A stretch of DNA of 12,444 nt from Acidobacteriota bacterium (GTDB lineage Bacteria; Acidobacteriota; Terriglobia; Terriglobales; Acidobacteriaceae): assembly GCA_021801945.1 (NCBI GenBank), contig JAKABE010000057.1:1-12444 (forward strand). The letters run 5' to 3'. The notes beneath the pieces were generated by a model, which saw nothing but the letters and a program-made list of their open reading frames with translations, was not told the origin of the DNA and did no database searches. Below, one piece after another: positions 1 to 5,592 of the stretch (the stretch's first letter is position 1; every line of letters begins with the position of its first letter). The translations under genes and the position numbers were made by a program.

Positions 1-1
1 C

Positions 2-154
2 GGCAGCTACCAGTTGACGGCCTTGGTGGTCATCTACGCGCAGGCAAACAATCTGCTCAGCGAGCGTCACATCGCTCCCATTGGTTATCCGAGTCTGCCT
101 TTCAACTTCCGCGCCGGCATGCGCATTCAGTGGGGAATCCGCAGAATGCCCTGA
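2..154 (+). CDS. C-terminal end of an outer-membrane beta-barrel, probable TonB-dependent receptor (5' truncated)
   Basis: The frame is open from the window edge and ends at TGA 152-154, giving 50 residues. The pattern is that of the last strands of a TonB-dependent receptor barrel: an NLLSERHIAPIGYPSLP segment, like the usual 'vdNLl...r.i.pigyPslP' turn, then the alternating strand FNFRAGMRIQWGI. Such receptors import siderophores or carbohydrates, or act as large Oar-like porins, but the substrate cannot be told from this fragment. The protein ends in RRMP rather than the usual terminal Phe of the barrel-assembly signal, so the signal is either the WGI strand or atypical. It converges on the tonB-exbB-exbD cluster, which would energise it. 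The family call rests on the C-terminal pattern only. Confidence 0.6.
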   Translation, partial: GSYQLTALVVIYAQANNLLSERHIAPIGYPSLPFNFRAGMRIQWGIRRMP

Positions 155-332
155 TACGTGGGCAGGCGGCGCTCACACGGACATCCCGTCTCGTGAGACC
201 TCAGCCTCTGCTCCGCTCCAAAGCAGATCAAGTTTGAGATCTTGGGCAAACGGCGGGTGAACATGCCCGCGAGCAACTGCGGCTGATGCAGAGTGTAGAG
301 CGCTCTGCCTCGGCAATGCCATCAACTGACGC

Positions 333-365
333 ACGAAGGCCTCCACGCATCGTGGAGGCCTTCGT
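333..365. terminator. Strong hairpin between convergent genes, probable bidirectional terminator
   Basis: A perfect 15-bp inverted repeat (arms 333-347 and 351-365, core GAAGGCCTCCACG) has a 3-nt loop. It lies between the receptor stop at 154 and the lipoprotein stop at 394, which converge. Neither side has a real T-run, so it may work as a Rho-assisted or stabilising 3' hairpin rather than a classic intrinsic terminator. The rest of 155-393 shows no gene. Confidence 0.6.
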
Positions 366-393
366 CGCACCTAAAGCAAGAGGATGGGCTTTG

Positions 394-1263
394 CTACTCG
401 CCGTTGCCGGACCCCATGGTGACGCCCATCTGCTGTTCTTTCTTCGCCTTTTCTGCTTCGTTGGCTTTGCGCGTGTTCATCGCATCGACACGCCACTTCT
501 CCGCCTGTGCCAGATCCGCCTTCACTGCCTTGGCGTCGCCATAGTCAACATTCGCCTTGCTCCGGTATATAAGGTTGAGGTATGCCATGCAGTCGTCATA
601 GTTCGGCCGGTTGGCCAGCGCCTGCTGCAGGTATTGCATGCCTTCCTCGACCAGCGGCGCGGTCTGCTTCTGCACTTGCAGCATCAGCTTCTTGGGAGCT
701 TTCACGTTGCCTTCGCCGTCGTCGTTGAGCCCAGCTGGCTGGAGCGCATCGAGCAGGTCTTGGTGCGCCTCGGTCCAATCAATCACGCCGATCGTGTACG
801 CTGCCTCCGGATCCTTCGGATCCAGCGCCAAAACCTTCTTTTGCCATGTCTTGGCTTCTTCGAGATTCTGCAGCCATTGGGCTGGGTTGGCGCGGCTGGC
901 AATGTTGAAGTAGATGCCCGCGATCTGCTTAATGCTGTTCACATCATTGGGATTCTGTGCCAAAACCTGCTTGAAGATGGTGATGGCCCGCTGCGCCGTC
1001 CTCAGGTTCTCAGGCGTATCCAGACCGGGCACCACATTCTGCGCCAGAGCGGTTGCTAGATAGGTCTTCGCCATCGATAGCGTCGGGTCGAGCTCTGTGG
1101 CTCGCTGGAAGTGGTCGATGGCATCTTCGTACTGTGCGCTCTTATAGGCATCCACCCCTTTGTTCAACTGGTCGCGGGCCTCTAGCTGACGGCACCCGCT
1201 CATCGAAAAGACCATGCCGGCCAACACCACCCCAAGCGCCGTAATACGTGCGGGTCCATTCAT
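394..1263 (-). CDS. TPR-repeat lipoprotein, last gene of the tonB-exbB-exbD cluster
   Basis: A 289-residue exported lipoprotein with tetratricopeptide repeats, which are protein-protein interaction modules. The N-terminus has a hydrophobic stretch (ITALGVVLAGMVF) followed by the lipobox MSGC, so Cys24 would be lipidated. Helical TPR pairs are visible at about residues 31-62 (GVDAYKSAQYEDAIDHFQRA, then ELDP), 90-110, 133-160 (KVLALDPKDPEAAYTIG) and 200-230. The tail at about 250-280 is rich in Lys and Glu. The start was chosen at ATG 1263 because GGAGGAGAAGG lies 8 nt upstream. An in-frame ATG at 1308 would place a charged stretch before the signal peptide and is less likely. The gene follows exbD by 244 nt on the same strand. 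Its context suggests a periplasmic or membrane-anchored partner of the TonB motor; that role is inferred. Confidence 0.85.
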   Translation of the reverse strand: MNGPARITALGVVLAGMVFSMSGCRQLEARDQLNKGVDAYKSAQYEDAIDHFQRATELDPTLSMAKTYLATALAQNVVPGLDTPENLRTAQRAITIFKQVLAQNPNDVNSIKQIAGIYFNIASRANPAQWLQNLEEAKTWQKKVLALDPKDPEAAYTIGVIDWTEAHQDLLDALQPAGLNDDGEGNVKAPKKLMLQVQKQTAPLVEEGMQYLQQALANRPNYDDCMAYLNLIYRSKANVDYGDAKAVKADLAQAEKWRVDAMNTRKANEAEKAKKEQQMGVTMGSGNGE

Positions 1264-1507
1264 GTTCGTATCCTTCTCCTCCAGGCGAGCGTTCTTTTGT
1301 TCGCACACCTCGAAATCTATTCCAACCGGTTCGGAAACATATCCCCAATAAACAGGACAGGCAGACTTCTATTCCATTTTTCGCCTGGGTTTACCCCCAA
1401 CTCCTGATGCCGGTAAAGGTCAACCTGGAATATCCTGCCCCTCCAGGCCGTGGCCGCTTTCGGCTTCGCGTCATCCGGAGCGGTCGCCTGGCTCGTCCTG
1501 TCTCCGC

Positions 1508-1945
1508 CTACTGACCTGCTTCCATCTTGGGCGTCATTAAGCCAATGTGATCCACATCCGCTGCCTTGCCGATATCGATGACATCTGCCACATAGCGGAA
1601 ATCAACATTGGGATCGCCCTTCACAAACATCACCCGCACCGCGCGGTTCGCATAGATCTTCGTCAGCTGTGGCAACAAGTCCTGATGCGCCACGGGCGTG
1701 TCGTTGATCTTGTACGTCGGAGGCGCGCCAGCCTGGTACAGAACCTGGACCACAATCGTGCGGTCATTGGGCTGCTGCTGCTTCTGCTGGTGCTTGGGTG
1801 GTTGCGGCACCAATGTATTCAGGCCATTCGGCGTGGTGGGCACGATGACCATGAAGATAATCAGCAGCACCAGAAGAATGTCGATCATGGGCGTGACGTT
1901 GATGCTGGACATGCTGCCGCCAGCTTGTCCCGTATCCATTGCCAT
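1508..1945 (-). CDS. exbD: ExbD/TolR family biopolymer transport protein (second copy)
   Basis: A 145-residue inner-membrane protein of the ExbD/TolR family, part of the proton-driven motor that energises TonB. The single transmembrane helix follows the family signature INVTPMIDILLVLLIIFMV at residues 15-33; Asp22 matches the essential proton-carrying Asp25 of E. coli ExbD. A Pro/Gln-rich linker (PQPPKHQQKQQQP, about 47-59) leads to a periplasmic domain of about 85 residues with the usual VRVMFVKGDPNVDFRYVADVID pattern shortened at the end. ATG 1945 has AAGGAG 8 nt upstream. The gene lies 57 nt downstream of another exbD, from which it has diverged strongly outside the helix. Two ExbD paralogues may form heterodimers, or one may serve a different partner; this is inferred. 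Confidence 0.93.
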   Translation of the reverse strand: MAMDTGQAGGSMSSINVTPMIDILLVLLIIFMVIVPTTPNGLNTLVPQPPKHQQKQQQPNDRTIVVQVLYQAGAPPTYKINDTPVAHQDLLPQLTKIYANRAVRVMFVKGDPNVDFRYVADVIDIGKAADVDHIGLMTPKMEAGQ

Positions 1946-2002
1946 GGCTTAAGCTCCTTCTTTGATTTCCGTTCAATCGCCAAGCGCAATCTGTGCGCCA
2001 GC

Positions 2003-2443
2003 TTAGTCGCCACCGGCGAGGTTGCCTTCACGTCTCTGCACCAGCAGGCCGACATCGTCCACGCCCACTGCGCGCACATCGTCTACCGCATCCTCGACCG
2101 ACTTGTATTGCGCACGCGAATCCGCGCGGATATAGATCGTCTTGTTGGTCAGGTTCTGCAACTTGGTTGCGACAAGTCCGCCCAGCTGGCTCGGATCGAC
2201 CTCATTCTGCCCAAGAAACACCGCCCCATTTCGCGTGATGGCCACAACGACCGCGTCGTCCTTGTTGGCGTCGGGCATGGGGACAGAGTTATTCACCTGG
2301 ACCATATCGATCTGCACCTTATTGGTGAGCATCGGCGTAATGACCATGAAAATAATCAGCAACACCAGCATCACGTCCACCATCGGGGTGACGTTGATGT
2401 TGGAATTCACGTTATGACTTGATGTACGGTCCGCAATTCCCAT
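2003..2443 (-). CDS. exbD: ExbD/TolR family biopolymer transport protein (first copy)
   Basis: A 146-residue ExbD/TolR protein anchored by one N-terminal helix. The signature NINVTPMVDVMLVLLIIFMV spans residues 15-34, with the proton-carrying Asp23. The periplasmic part (about 45-146) has the strand-rich ExbD pattern, including VVVAITRNGAVFLGQNEV and TIYIRADSRAQYKSVEDAVD. Its linker is shorter than that of the downstream copy and lacks the Gln-rich run. ATG 2443 has GGAG 8 nt upstream. It sits between exbB (149 nt upstream) and the second exbD (57 nt downstream) on the same strand, so all are probably on one transcript. It works with ExbB and TonB in the inner membrane. Confidence 0.94.
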   Translation of the reverse strand: MGIADRTSSHNVNSNINVTPMVDVMLVLLIIFMVITPMLTNKVQIDMVQVNNSVPMPDANKDDAVVVAITRNGAVFLGQNEVDPSQLGGLVATKLQNLTNKTIYIRADSRAQYKSVEDAVDDVRAVGVDDVGLLVQRREGNLAGGD

Positions 2444-2473
2444 TGTTGGGCTCCGTGCGCTTTGAGTTTTTTT

Positions 2474-2490
2474 ACCGGATACTCTCCGGT
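2474..2490 (-). other. Intercistronic hairpin ahead of the first exbD
   Basis: The 6-bp inverted repeat ACCGGA / TCCGGT has a 5-nt loop and lies about 30 nt upstream of the exbD start at 2443. On the transcribed minus strand the stem is followed by seven A residues, so it is not an intrinsic terminator. It may shape the exbD leader. Confidence 0.4.
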
Positions 2491-2526
2491 CTTGCGAAAT
2501 CGTGCACAGTGCGTCTGGCTAATCCT

Positions 2527-2558
2527 GCGGGCGGCAGAGCTTCTGTTCTCCCGCCCGC
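2527..2558 (-). other. GC-only 8-bp hairpin in the exbB-exbD spacer
   Basis: Arms 2527-2534 (GCGGGCGG) and 2551-2558 (CCGCCCGC) pair perfectly around a 16-nt loop that itself contains CAGA/TCTG. It lies 34 nt after the exbB stop, with no T-run. It could protect the 3' end of an exbB message or partly terminate transcription, which would help set subunit ratios. Confidence 0.45.
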
Positions 2559-2592
2559 CGCATTTCTCGCCCGGATACACCGTCCGCGTCGA

Positions 2593-3333
2593 CTACCGCT
2601 TGTGGCTCTGCTTGATGAAGTAGTCGATCAGTTCGCTCGAGGAGTTATCCATTTCCACGTCGAAGGCTTCCACTCGCCCGGTGAAATAGTTGAAAGCCAT
2701 GACGGCGGGAATGGCCACCAGCAAACCAAACGCGGTCGTAACCAGGGCTTCAGCAATGCCGCCCGCAACCGCGCCGATACCCGAGGTCTTCTGGGTCGCG
2801 ATCTGCTGGAACGCGTGCAGAATGCCGACCACCGTGCCGAACAGTCCCACGAACGGAGCGGTGGCGCCGATGGTGGCCAGAACGCCCAGGCCCCTCTTCA
2901 GCTTGGCATGCACAATAGCCTCGGCCCTTTCCAGAGCTCGACTCGAGCTTTCGATGGTCTCAGTGGTCGCCGCACCCGCGGATGCGCGGAATTCCTGCAG
3001 ACCGGAGGTCACCACCTCGGCCAAGTGGGACTTCTTGCTGCGGTCGGCGATCTTGATGGCTTCTTCAAGTTTGCTGTCCTTCAGTGCGCCTGCCACCTTG
3101 GGTGCGAATTCACGCGACTGTTTGCGAGCGGCGGAGAAGTACAGGTAGCGGTCGATCATCACGGCCAAAGACCAGATCGACTCGATGAAAAGGACGATGG
3201 CCACGGCGCGCGCCAACCATCCCATGCTGGCCCACAGTCCCAGTGGGCTGAAGCTGACCGCCCCTCCCTCCTGGAAAAGGGCCAAGCTGTTGGCGGCGTG
3301 CGAAGCAAAGTGTGTGAGCTGAGCGAGAATCAC
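2593..3333 (-). CDS. exbB: ExbB/TolQ/MotA family proton channel protein
   Basis: A 246-residue inner-membrane subunit that, with ExbD, forms the proton channel energising TonB. Helix 1 is at about residues 42-63 (WLARAVAIVLFIESIWSLAVMIDR). A cytoplasmic domain at about 70-150 has the usual amphipathic helices. Helix 2 contains GATAPFVGLFGTVVGILHAF (156-175) and helix 3 contains AEALVTTAFGLLVAIPAVMA (194-213). Glu195 and Thr200 match the functional Glu176 and Thr181 of E. coli ExbB. The start is placed at GTG 3333 because TAAGGAGGA, nearly the full anti-Shine-Dalgarno complement, ends about 9 nt upstream. An in-frame start at 3414 would add 27 basic residues with no such site. The gene follows tonB by 164 nt and precedes exbD by 149 nt. 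Confidence 0.93.
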   Translation of the reverse strand: MILAQLTHFASHAANSLALFQEGGAVSFSPLGLWASMGWLARAVAIVLFIESIWSLAVMIDRYLYFSAARKQSREFAPKVAGALKDSKLEEAIKIADRSKKSHLAEVVTSGLQEFRASAGAATTETIESSSRALERAEAIVHAKLKRGLGVLATIGATAPFVGLFGTVVGILHAFQQIATQKTSGIGAVAGGIAEALVTTAFGLLVAIPAVMAFNYFTGRVEAFDVEMDNSSSELIDYFIKQSHKR

Positions 3334-3339
3334 TGAATC

Positions 3340-3352
3340 GTTCCTCCTAAGG
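3340..3352 (-). promoter_or_regulatory. Near-consensus ribosome binding site of exbB, self-complementary
   Basis: On the minus strand the sequence CTCCTTAGGAGGAACG precedes GTG 3333. TAAGGAGGA is an almost perfect Shine-Dalgarno site and decides the GTG start. The CTCC just before it can fold back on GGAG with a TTA loop, a small hairpin that would partly mask the site. Confidence 0.6.
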
Positions 3353-3373
3353 AGTTTCTTGTGAACTGCGAAT

Positions 3374-3390
3374 GGCCCGCCCCGCGGGCC
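3374..3390 (-). other. GC-only 7-bp hairpin in the tonB-exbB spacer
   Basis: Arms GGCCCGC (3374-3380) and GCGGGCC (3384-3390) pair perfectly with a 3-nt loop, about 40 nt upstream of the exbB start. No T-run follows on either strand. It lies where the transcript passes from tonB, needed in low amount, to exbB, needed in excess. A role in processing or stability is inferred. Confidence 0.45.
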
Positions 3391-3497
3391 CTTGCTGGGA
3401 ATGCGCCTCCTCAAGGATTCGCATTCACGTCAATAGCGGAGCTCCCTGCTTGACTTGCGCCAGGAAGCCAGTGAAAGGTCTCCCCTCGTGAAACGTC

Positions 3498-4211
3498 CTA
3501 ATCCCCTAACGTGAAGATCACGTTAATCGTCGTCTCGACCTCCACCGGCTCGCCATTGAGCAGGTAGGGCCTGTAGCGCCAGGTTCTCACCGCATCCATC
3601 GCCGCCTGTTGCAGCATGGCCGGCCCGCTGATCACACGCAGGTTCTGAATCGTGCCCTGCTTGGAGATTTCAGCTTGCAGCACGACCGTACCTTGCACGC
3701 GGGCCGCTTTCGCGATGGGCGGATAAACCGGCATGGTCCTCTGGATCAACATGCCCACGGCCACGCCCGCAGAGATGTTGATCTTCTTCGGAGGTGCGGC
3801 CTTCACCTTGGGCCCCCCACTGCCGAAGATGTTGTTCATGGAGCTGCCGCCCCCCAGACCTTCCATGCCCGCCACCCCGAAGTTCGCCGGCGGCGCTTCC
3901 TTTTGCGTAACCATCAAAATGTTCTTCGGAATCTTGCTCGGCGCCGTGAGCTGATTGTTCATCATCTCCTGCTGCACATGGACCACATGGACCTGCTGCG
4001 GAGGCGGCGGAGGCGGCGGCGGGGGCGGTGGGGGTGGAGGGGCAATCAAGAGCGTCTGCATCATCTCCGAAGGCAACGCCTCAGGATAGATCAGCGGAAT
4101 TAGGATCAGCAGTATCAGAATCCCGGCATTGATGGAGCCCGTGAACAGCATCCACCGGCCGCTCTTGCTCTTGATCCTGCCTCCGGATTCAAATGTGGAA
4201 TCTTCAAACAT
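3498..4211 (-). CDS. tonB: Energy transducer TonB
   Basis: A 237-residue TonB protein that carries energy from ExbB-ExbD to outer-membrane receptors. The N-terminal helix is at about residues 20-42 (WMLFTGSINAGILILLILIP). An unbroken run of 14 prolines follows at 58-71. The periplasmic linker is Gly-rich (GMEGLGGGSSMNNIFGSGG) and lacks the Glu-Pro/Lys-Pro repeats of E. coli TonB. The C-terminal TonB domain (about 160-237) shows YPPIAKAARVQGTVVLQAEI, then AAMDAVRTWRYRPYLLNGEP and a final strand INVIFTLGD. ATG 4211 was chosen because it precedes a normal short cytoplasmic tail and has GAGG 6 nt upstream; the longer frame begins at TTG 4268. The His conserved in the E. coli helix is replaced by Asn28. 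It is the first gene of the cluster. Confidence 0.93.
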   Translation of the reverse strand: MFEDSTFESGGRIKSKSGRWMLFTGSINAGILILLILIPLIYPEALPSEMMQTLLIAPPPPPPPPPPPPPPQQVHVVHVQQEMMNNQLTAPSKIPKNILMVTQKEAPPANFGVAGMEGLGGGSSMNNIFGSGGPKVKAAPPKKINISAGVAVGMLIQRTMPVYPPIAKAARVQGTVVLQAEISKQGTIQNLRVISGPAMLQQAAMDAVRTWRYRPYLLNGEPVEVETTINVIFTLGD

Positions 4212-4218
4212 AGCCAGC

Positions 4219-4229
4219 CTCGAATCGAG
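4219..4229 (-). promoter_or_regulatory. Perfect palindrome overlapping the tonB ribosome binding site
   Basis: CTCGA-N-TCGAG lies 8-18 nt upstream of the tonB ATG, and its 3' arm contributes the GAGG that serves as ribosome binding site. It could be a short operator half-pair or an RNA hairpin (CTCG-ATT-CGAG) that masks the site. No Fur-box-like sequence is seen nearby. Confidence 0.35.
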
Positions 4230-4440
4230 TGTTTGGTTACCTCTCTTTAGACACCGCGGAAACCGCAAATGTTCCCGCTACCGGAAAGCTCTCGTTTGAG
4301 AAGCCTGTCCACCTTACCAGAACCACGCTACGACTGCAAAGTGCCGCGGCTTAGGTGCAGCTTTCTCCTTCCCCTCATGACCCGTTTGGCCGCATCTCCA
4401 GCGCGTCTCTCGCCGGTCGCGCACCTCTGCAAAGAACGAT

Positions 4441-4462
4441 CCCCCGTCGCCGATGACGGGGG
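4441..4462 (-). terminator. Intrinsic-type terminator of the yajC-secD-secF transcript
   Basis: The perfect 8-bp stem CCCCCGTC / GACGGGGG has a 6-nt loop. Read on the minus strand it lies 35-56 nt after the secF stop and is followed by ATCGTTCTTT, a weak T-tract. It separates the Sec operon from the tonB cluster, which must then have its own promoter somewhere in 4212-4440; only weak -10/-35-like matches are visible there. Confidence 0.65.
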
Positions 4463-4496
4463 GGCATGGATTCAAAAGCGCCAATCTCTGGTCCCT

Positions 4497-5474
4497 CTAC
4501 CTTCCGCGCCTCGCGGCCGGCAAGGCCACTGACCGGCCTTTCTTCGCCCGCCACTCTTGCCAAGCCACTAGCATGGGCGACGCCACGGCAATCGAGGAAT
4601 AAGTACCGATTAGGATACCCACCACAAGTGCAAATGAAAAGCCCTTCAACACCTCGCCGCCAAAAATAAATAGTGACAGCACCGTCAGAAAGGTAAGCCC
4701 CGACGTAAGCACCGTCCGGCTCAGGGTCTGGTTGATGCTGCGGTTGACCAGGTCCGGCAGCGGCTCCCGCCGGCTCAGGCGCAGGTTCTCCCGGATGCGA
4801 TCGAACACCACGATGGTGTCGTTCATCGAGTAACCCACCAGGGTGAGAATGGCGGCGATCACAGTCAGGCTGAGCTCCAAACCGCTGAAGCCCATGGAAC
4901 TGGCCAGCGAGAATGCCCCCACCGTGATCAGCGTGTCGTGAAAGCAAGCCACAACAGCAGCTACGCCATAAATCAACTGGAAACGGAACCAGAGATAAAC
5001 CAGCATTCCGATCATCGAGTACAGCGTGGCCAGCGCAGCCTGGCGCTCAAGCTGATGCCCCACCGTGGGCCCTACAACCTGCACGCTGCGCACCGTAAAG
5101 TTGCCGCTATAGTGCTCCCGCAGCGCGCTCTCGATCCGCTCGCGGCCCACGTCCAGTGCCGCCTCGTTGGTCTGCTCCGGAAGGCTGATCAGAACACCAT
5201 AGTCCGCGGCCGGCCCAAAGTTAACCACGCTGGCGCCCTTGATGCCCGCCTCTTCCGTAGCCCGCCGGATGCGAATAATATCCGGAGGCTCGGCAAATTG
5301 CACCTGCACCTGTGTGCCGCCCTGAAAATCAACGCCCAGCGGCACCGGGCTGCCGATATGCGCCCAGTGCCAGCCCATGGAGATGACCCCGGCCACGCTG
5401 AAGATCATTGAAAAGGCAAGGAAATACCACTTCTTTCCCAGCCAGTCCACCTTTGCCTCGTGAAAAAACTCCAC
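4497..5474 (-). CDS. secF: Protein translocase subunit SecF
   Basis: A 325-residue inner-membrane protein, close to the usual SecF length (E. coli 323). With SecD it uses the proton gradient to pull preproteins out of the SecYEG channel on the periplasmic side. Helix 1 is at about 17-35. The family motif GVDFQGGTQVQV is at 47-58, followed by a periplasmic domain to about 140. The five further helices include the signature GYSMNDTIVVFDRIREN (214-230) that contains the conserved Asp. The basic tail (from about 308) is cytoplasmic. The start is GTG 5474, with AGGAG 5 nt upstream; that site is formed by the last unit of a heptamer array. The gene follows secD by 118 nt and ends before a terminator. 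Confidence 0.96.
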   Translation of the reverse strand: MEFFHEAKVDWLGKKWYFLAFSMIFSVAGVISMGWHWAHIGSPVPLGVDFQGGTQVQVQFAEPPDIIRIRRATEEAGIKGASVVNFGPAADYGVLISLPEQTNEAALDVGRERIESALREHYSGNFTVRSVQVVGPTVGHQLERQAALATLYSMIGMLVYLWFRFQLIYGVAAVVACFHDTLITVGAFSLASSMGFSGLELSLTVIAAILTLVGYSMNDTIVVFDRIRENLRLSRREPLPDLVNRSINQTLSRTVLTSGLTFLTVLSLFIFGGEVLKGFSFALVVGILIGTYSSIAVASPMLVAWQEWRAKKGRSVALPAARRGR

Positions 5475-5480
5475 TTCTTC

Positions 5481-5514
5481 TCCTAGCTCCTAGCCCCAGC
5501 TTCTAACTCCTAGC
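5481..5514 (-). repeat. Heptamer array (GCTAGGA type) leading into the secF start
   Basis: On the minus strand five consecutive units read GCTAGGA, GTTAGAA, GCTGGG (one base short), GCTAGGA, GCTAGGA and run straight into GAAGAA and the GTG start. The last unit supplies the AGGAG ribosome binding site of secF. The array is the inverted counterpart of the one at 5557-5584. Confidence 0.75.
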
Positions 5515-5556
5515 GCTCCAATGCGGGTATCCTCATCCCTGCCTGTCCCGTGGCCA

Positions 5557-5584
5557 GCTAGCGGCTAGAGGCTAGCGGCTAGAA
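5557..5584 (+). repeat. Tandem heptamer array (GCTAGCG/GCTAGAR) after the secD stop
   Basis: Four back-to-back 7-nt units read GCTAGCG, GCTAGAG, GCTAGCG, GCTAGAA, equivalent to a 14-nt unit repeated twice with one mismatch. The array lies 9 nt past the secD stop codon. TAGAAGCTG at 5580-5588 is exactly complementary to CAGCTTCTA at 5497-5505, so the two arrays can fold into one hairpin across about 40 nt of unrelated sequence. Confidence 0.8.
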
Positions 5585-5592
5585 GCTGTTTC

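Noticed and set aside
286..1059. Plus-strand open frame of 257 codons
   Set aside because: It lies opposite the TPR lipoprotein gene, has no family resemblance, and is explained by GC-rich antisense codon use.
1264..1507. Possible extra gene or promoter in the exbD-lipoprotein spacer
   Set aside because: Only short, low-quality frames and no good -35/-10 pair; the palindrome AACCGGTT near 1325 is too short to interpret.
3609..4103. Arg/His-rich plus-strand frame opposite tonB
   Set aside because: The arginine run is just the complement of the proline run in TonB.
4311..4339. TTGCAG-17-TAAGGT as promoter of tonB (minus strand)
   Set aside because: Each hexamer matches consensus at only about three positions, too weak to call.
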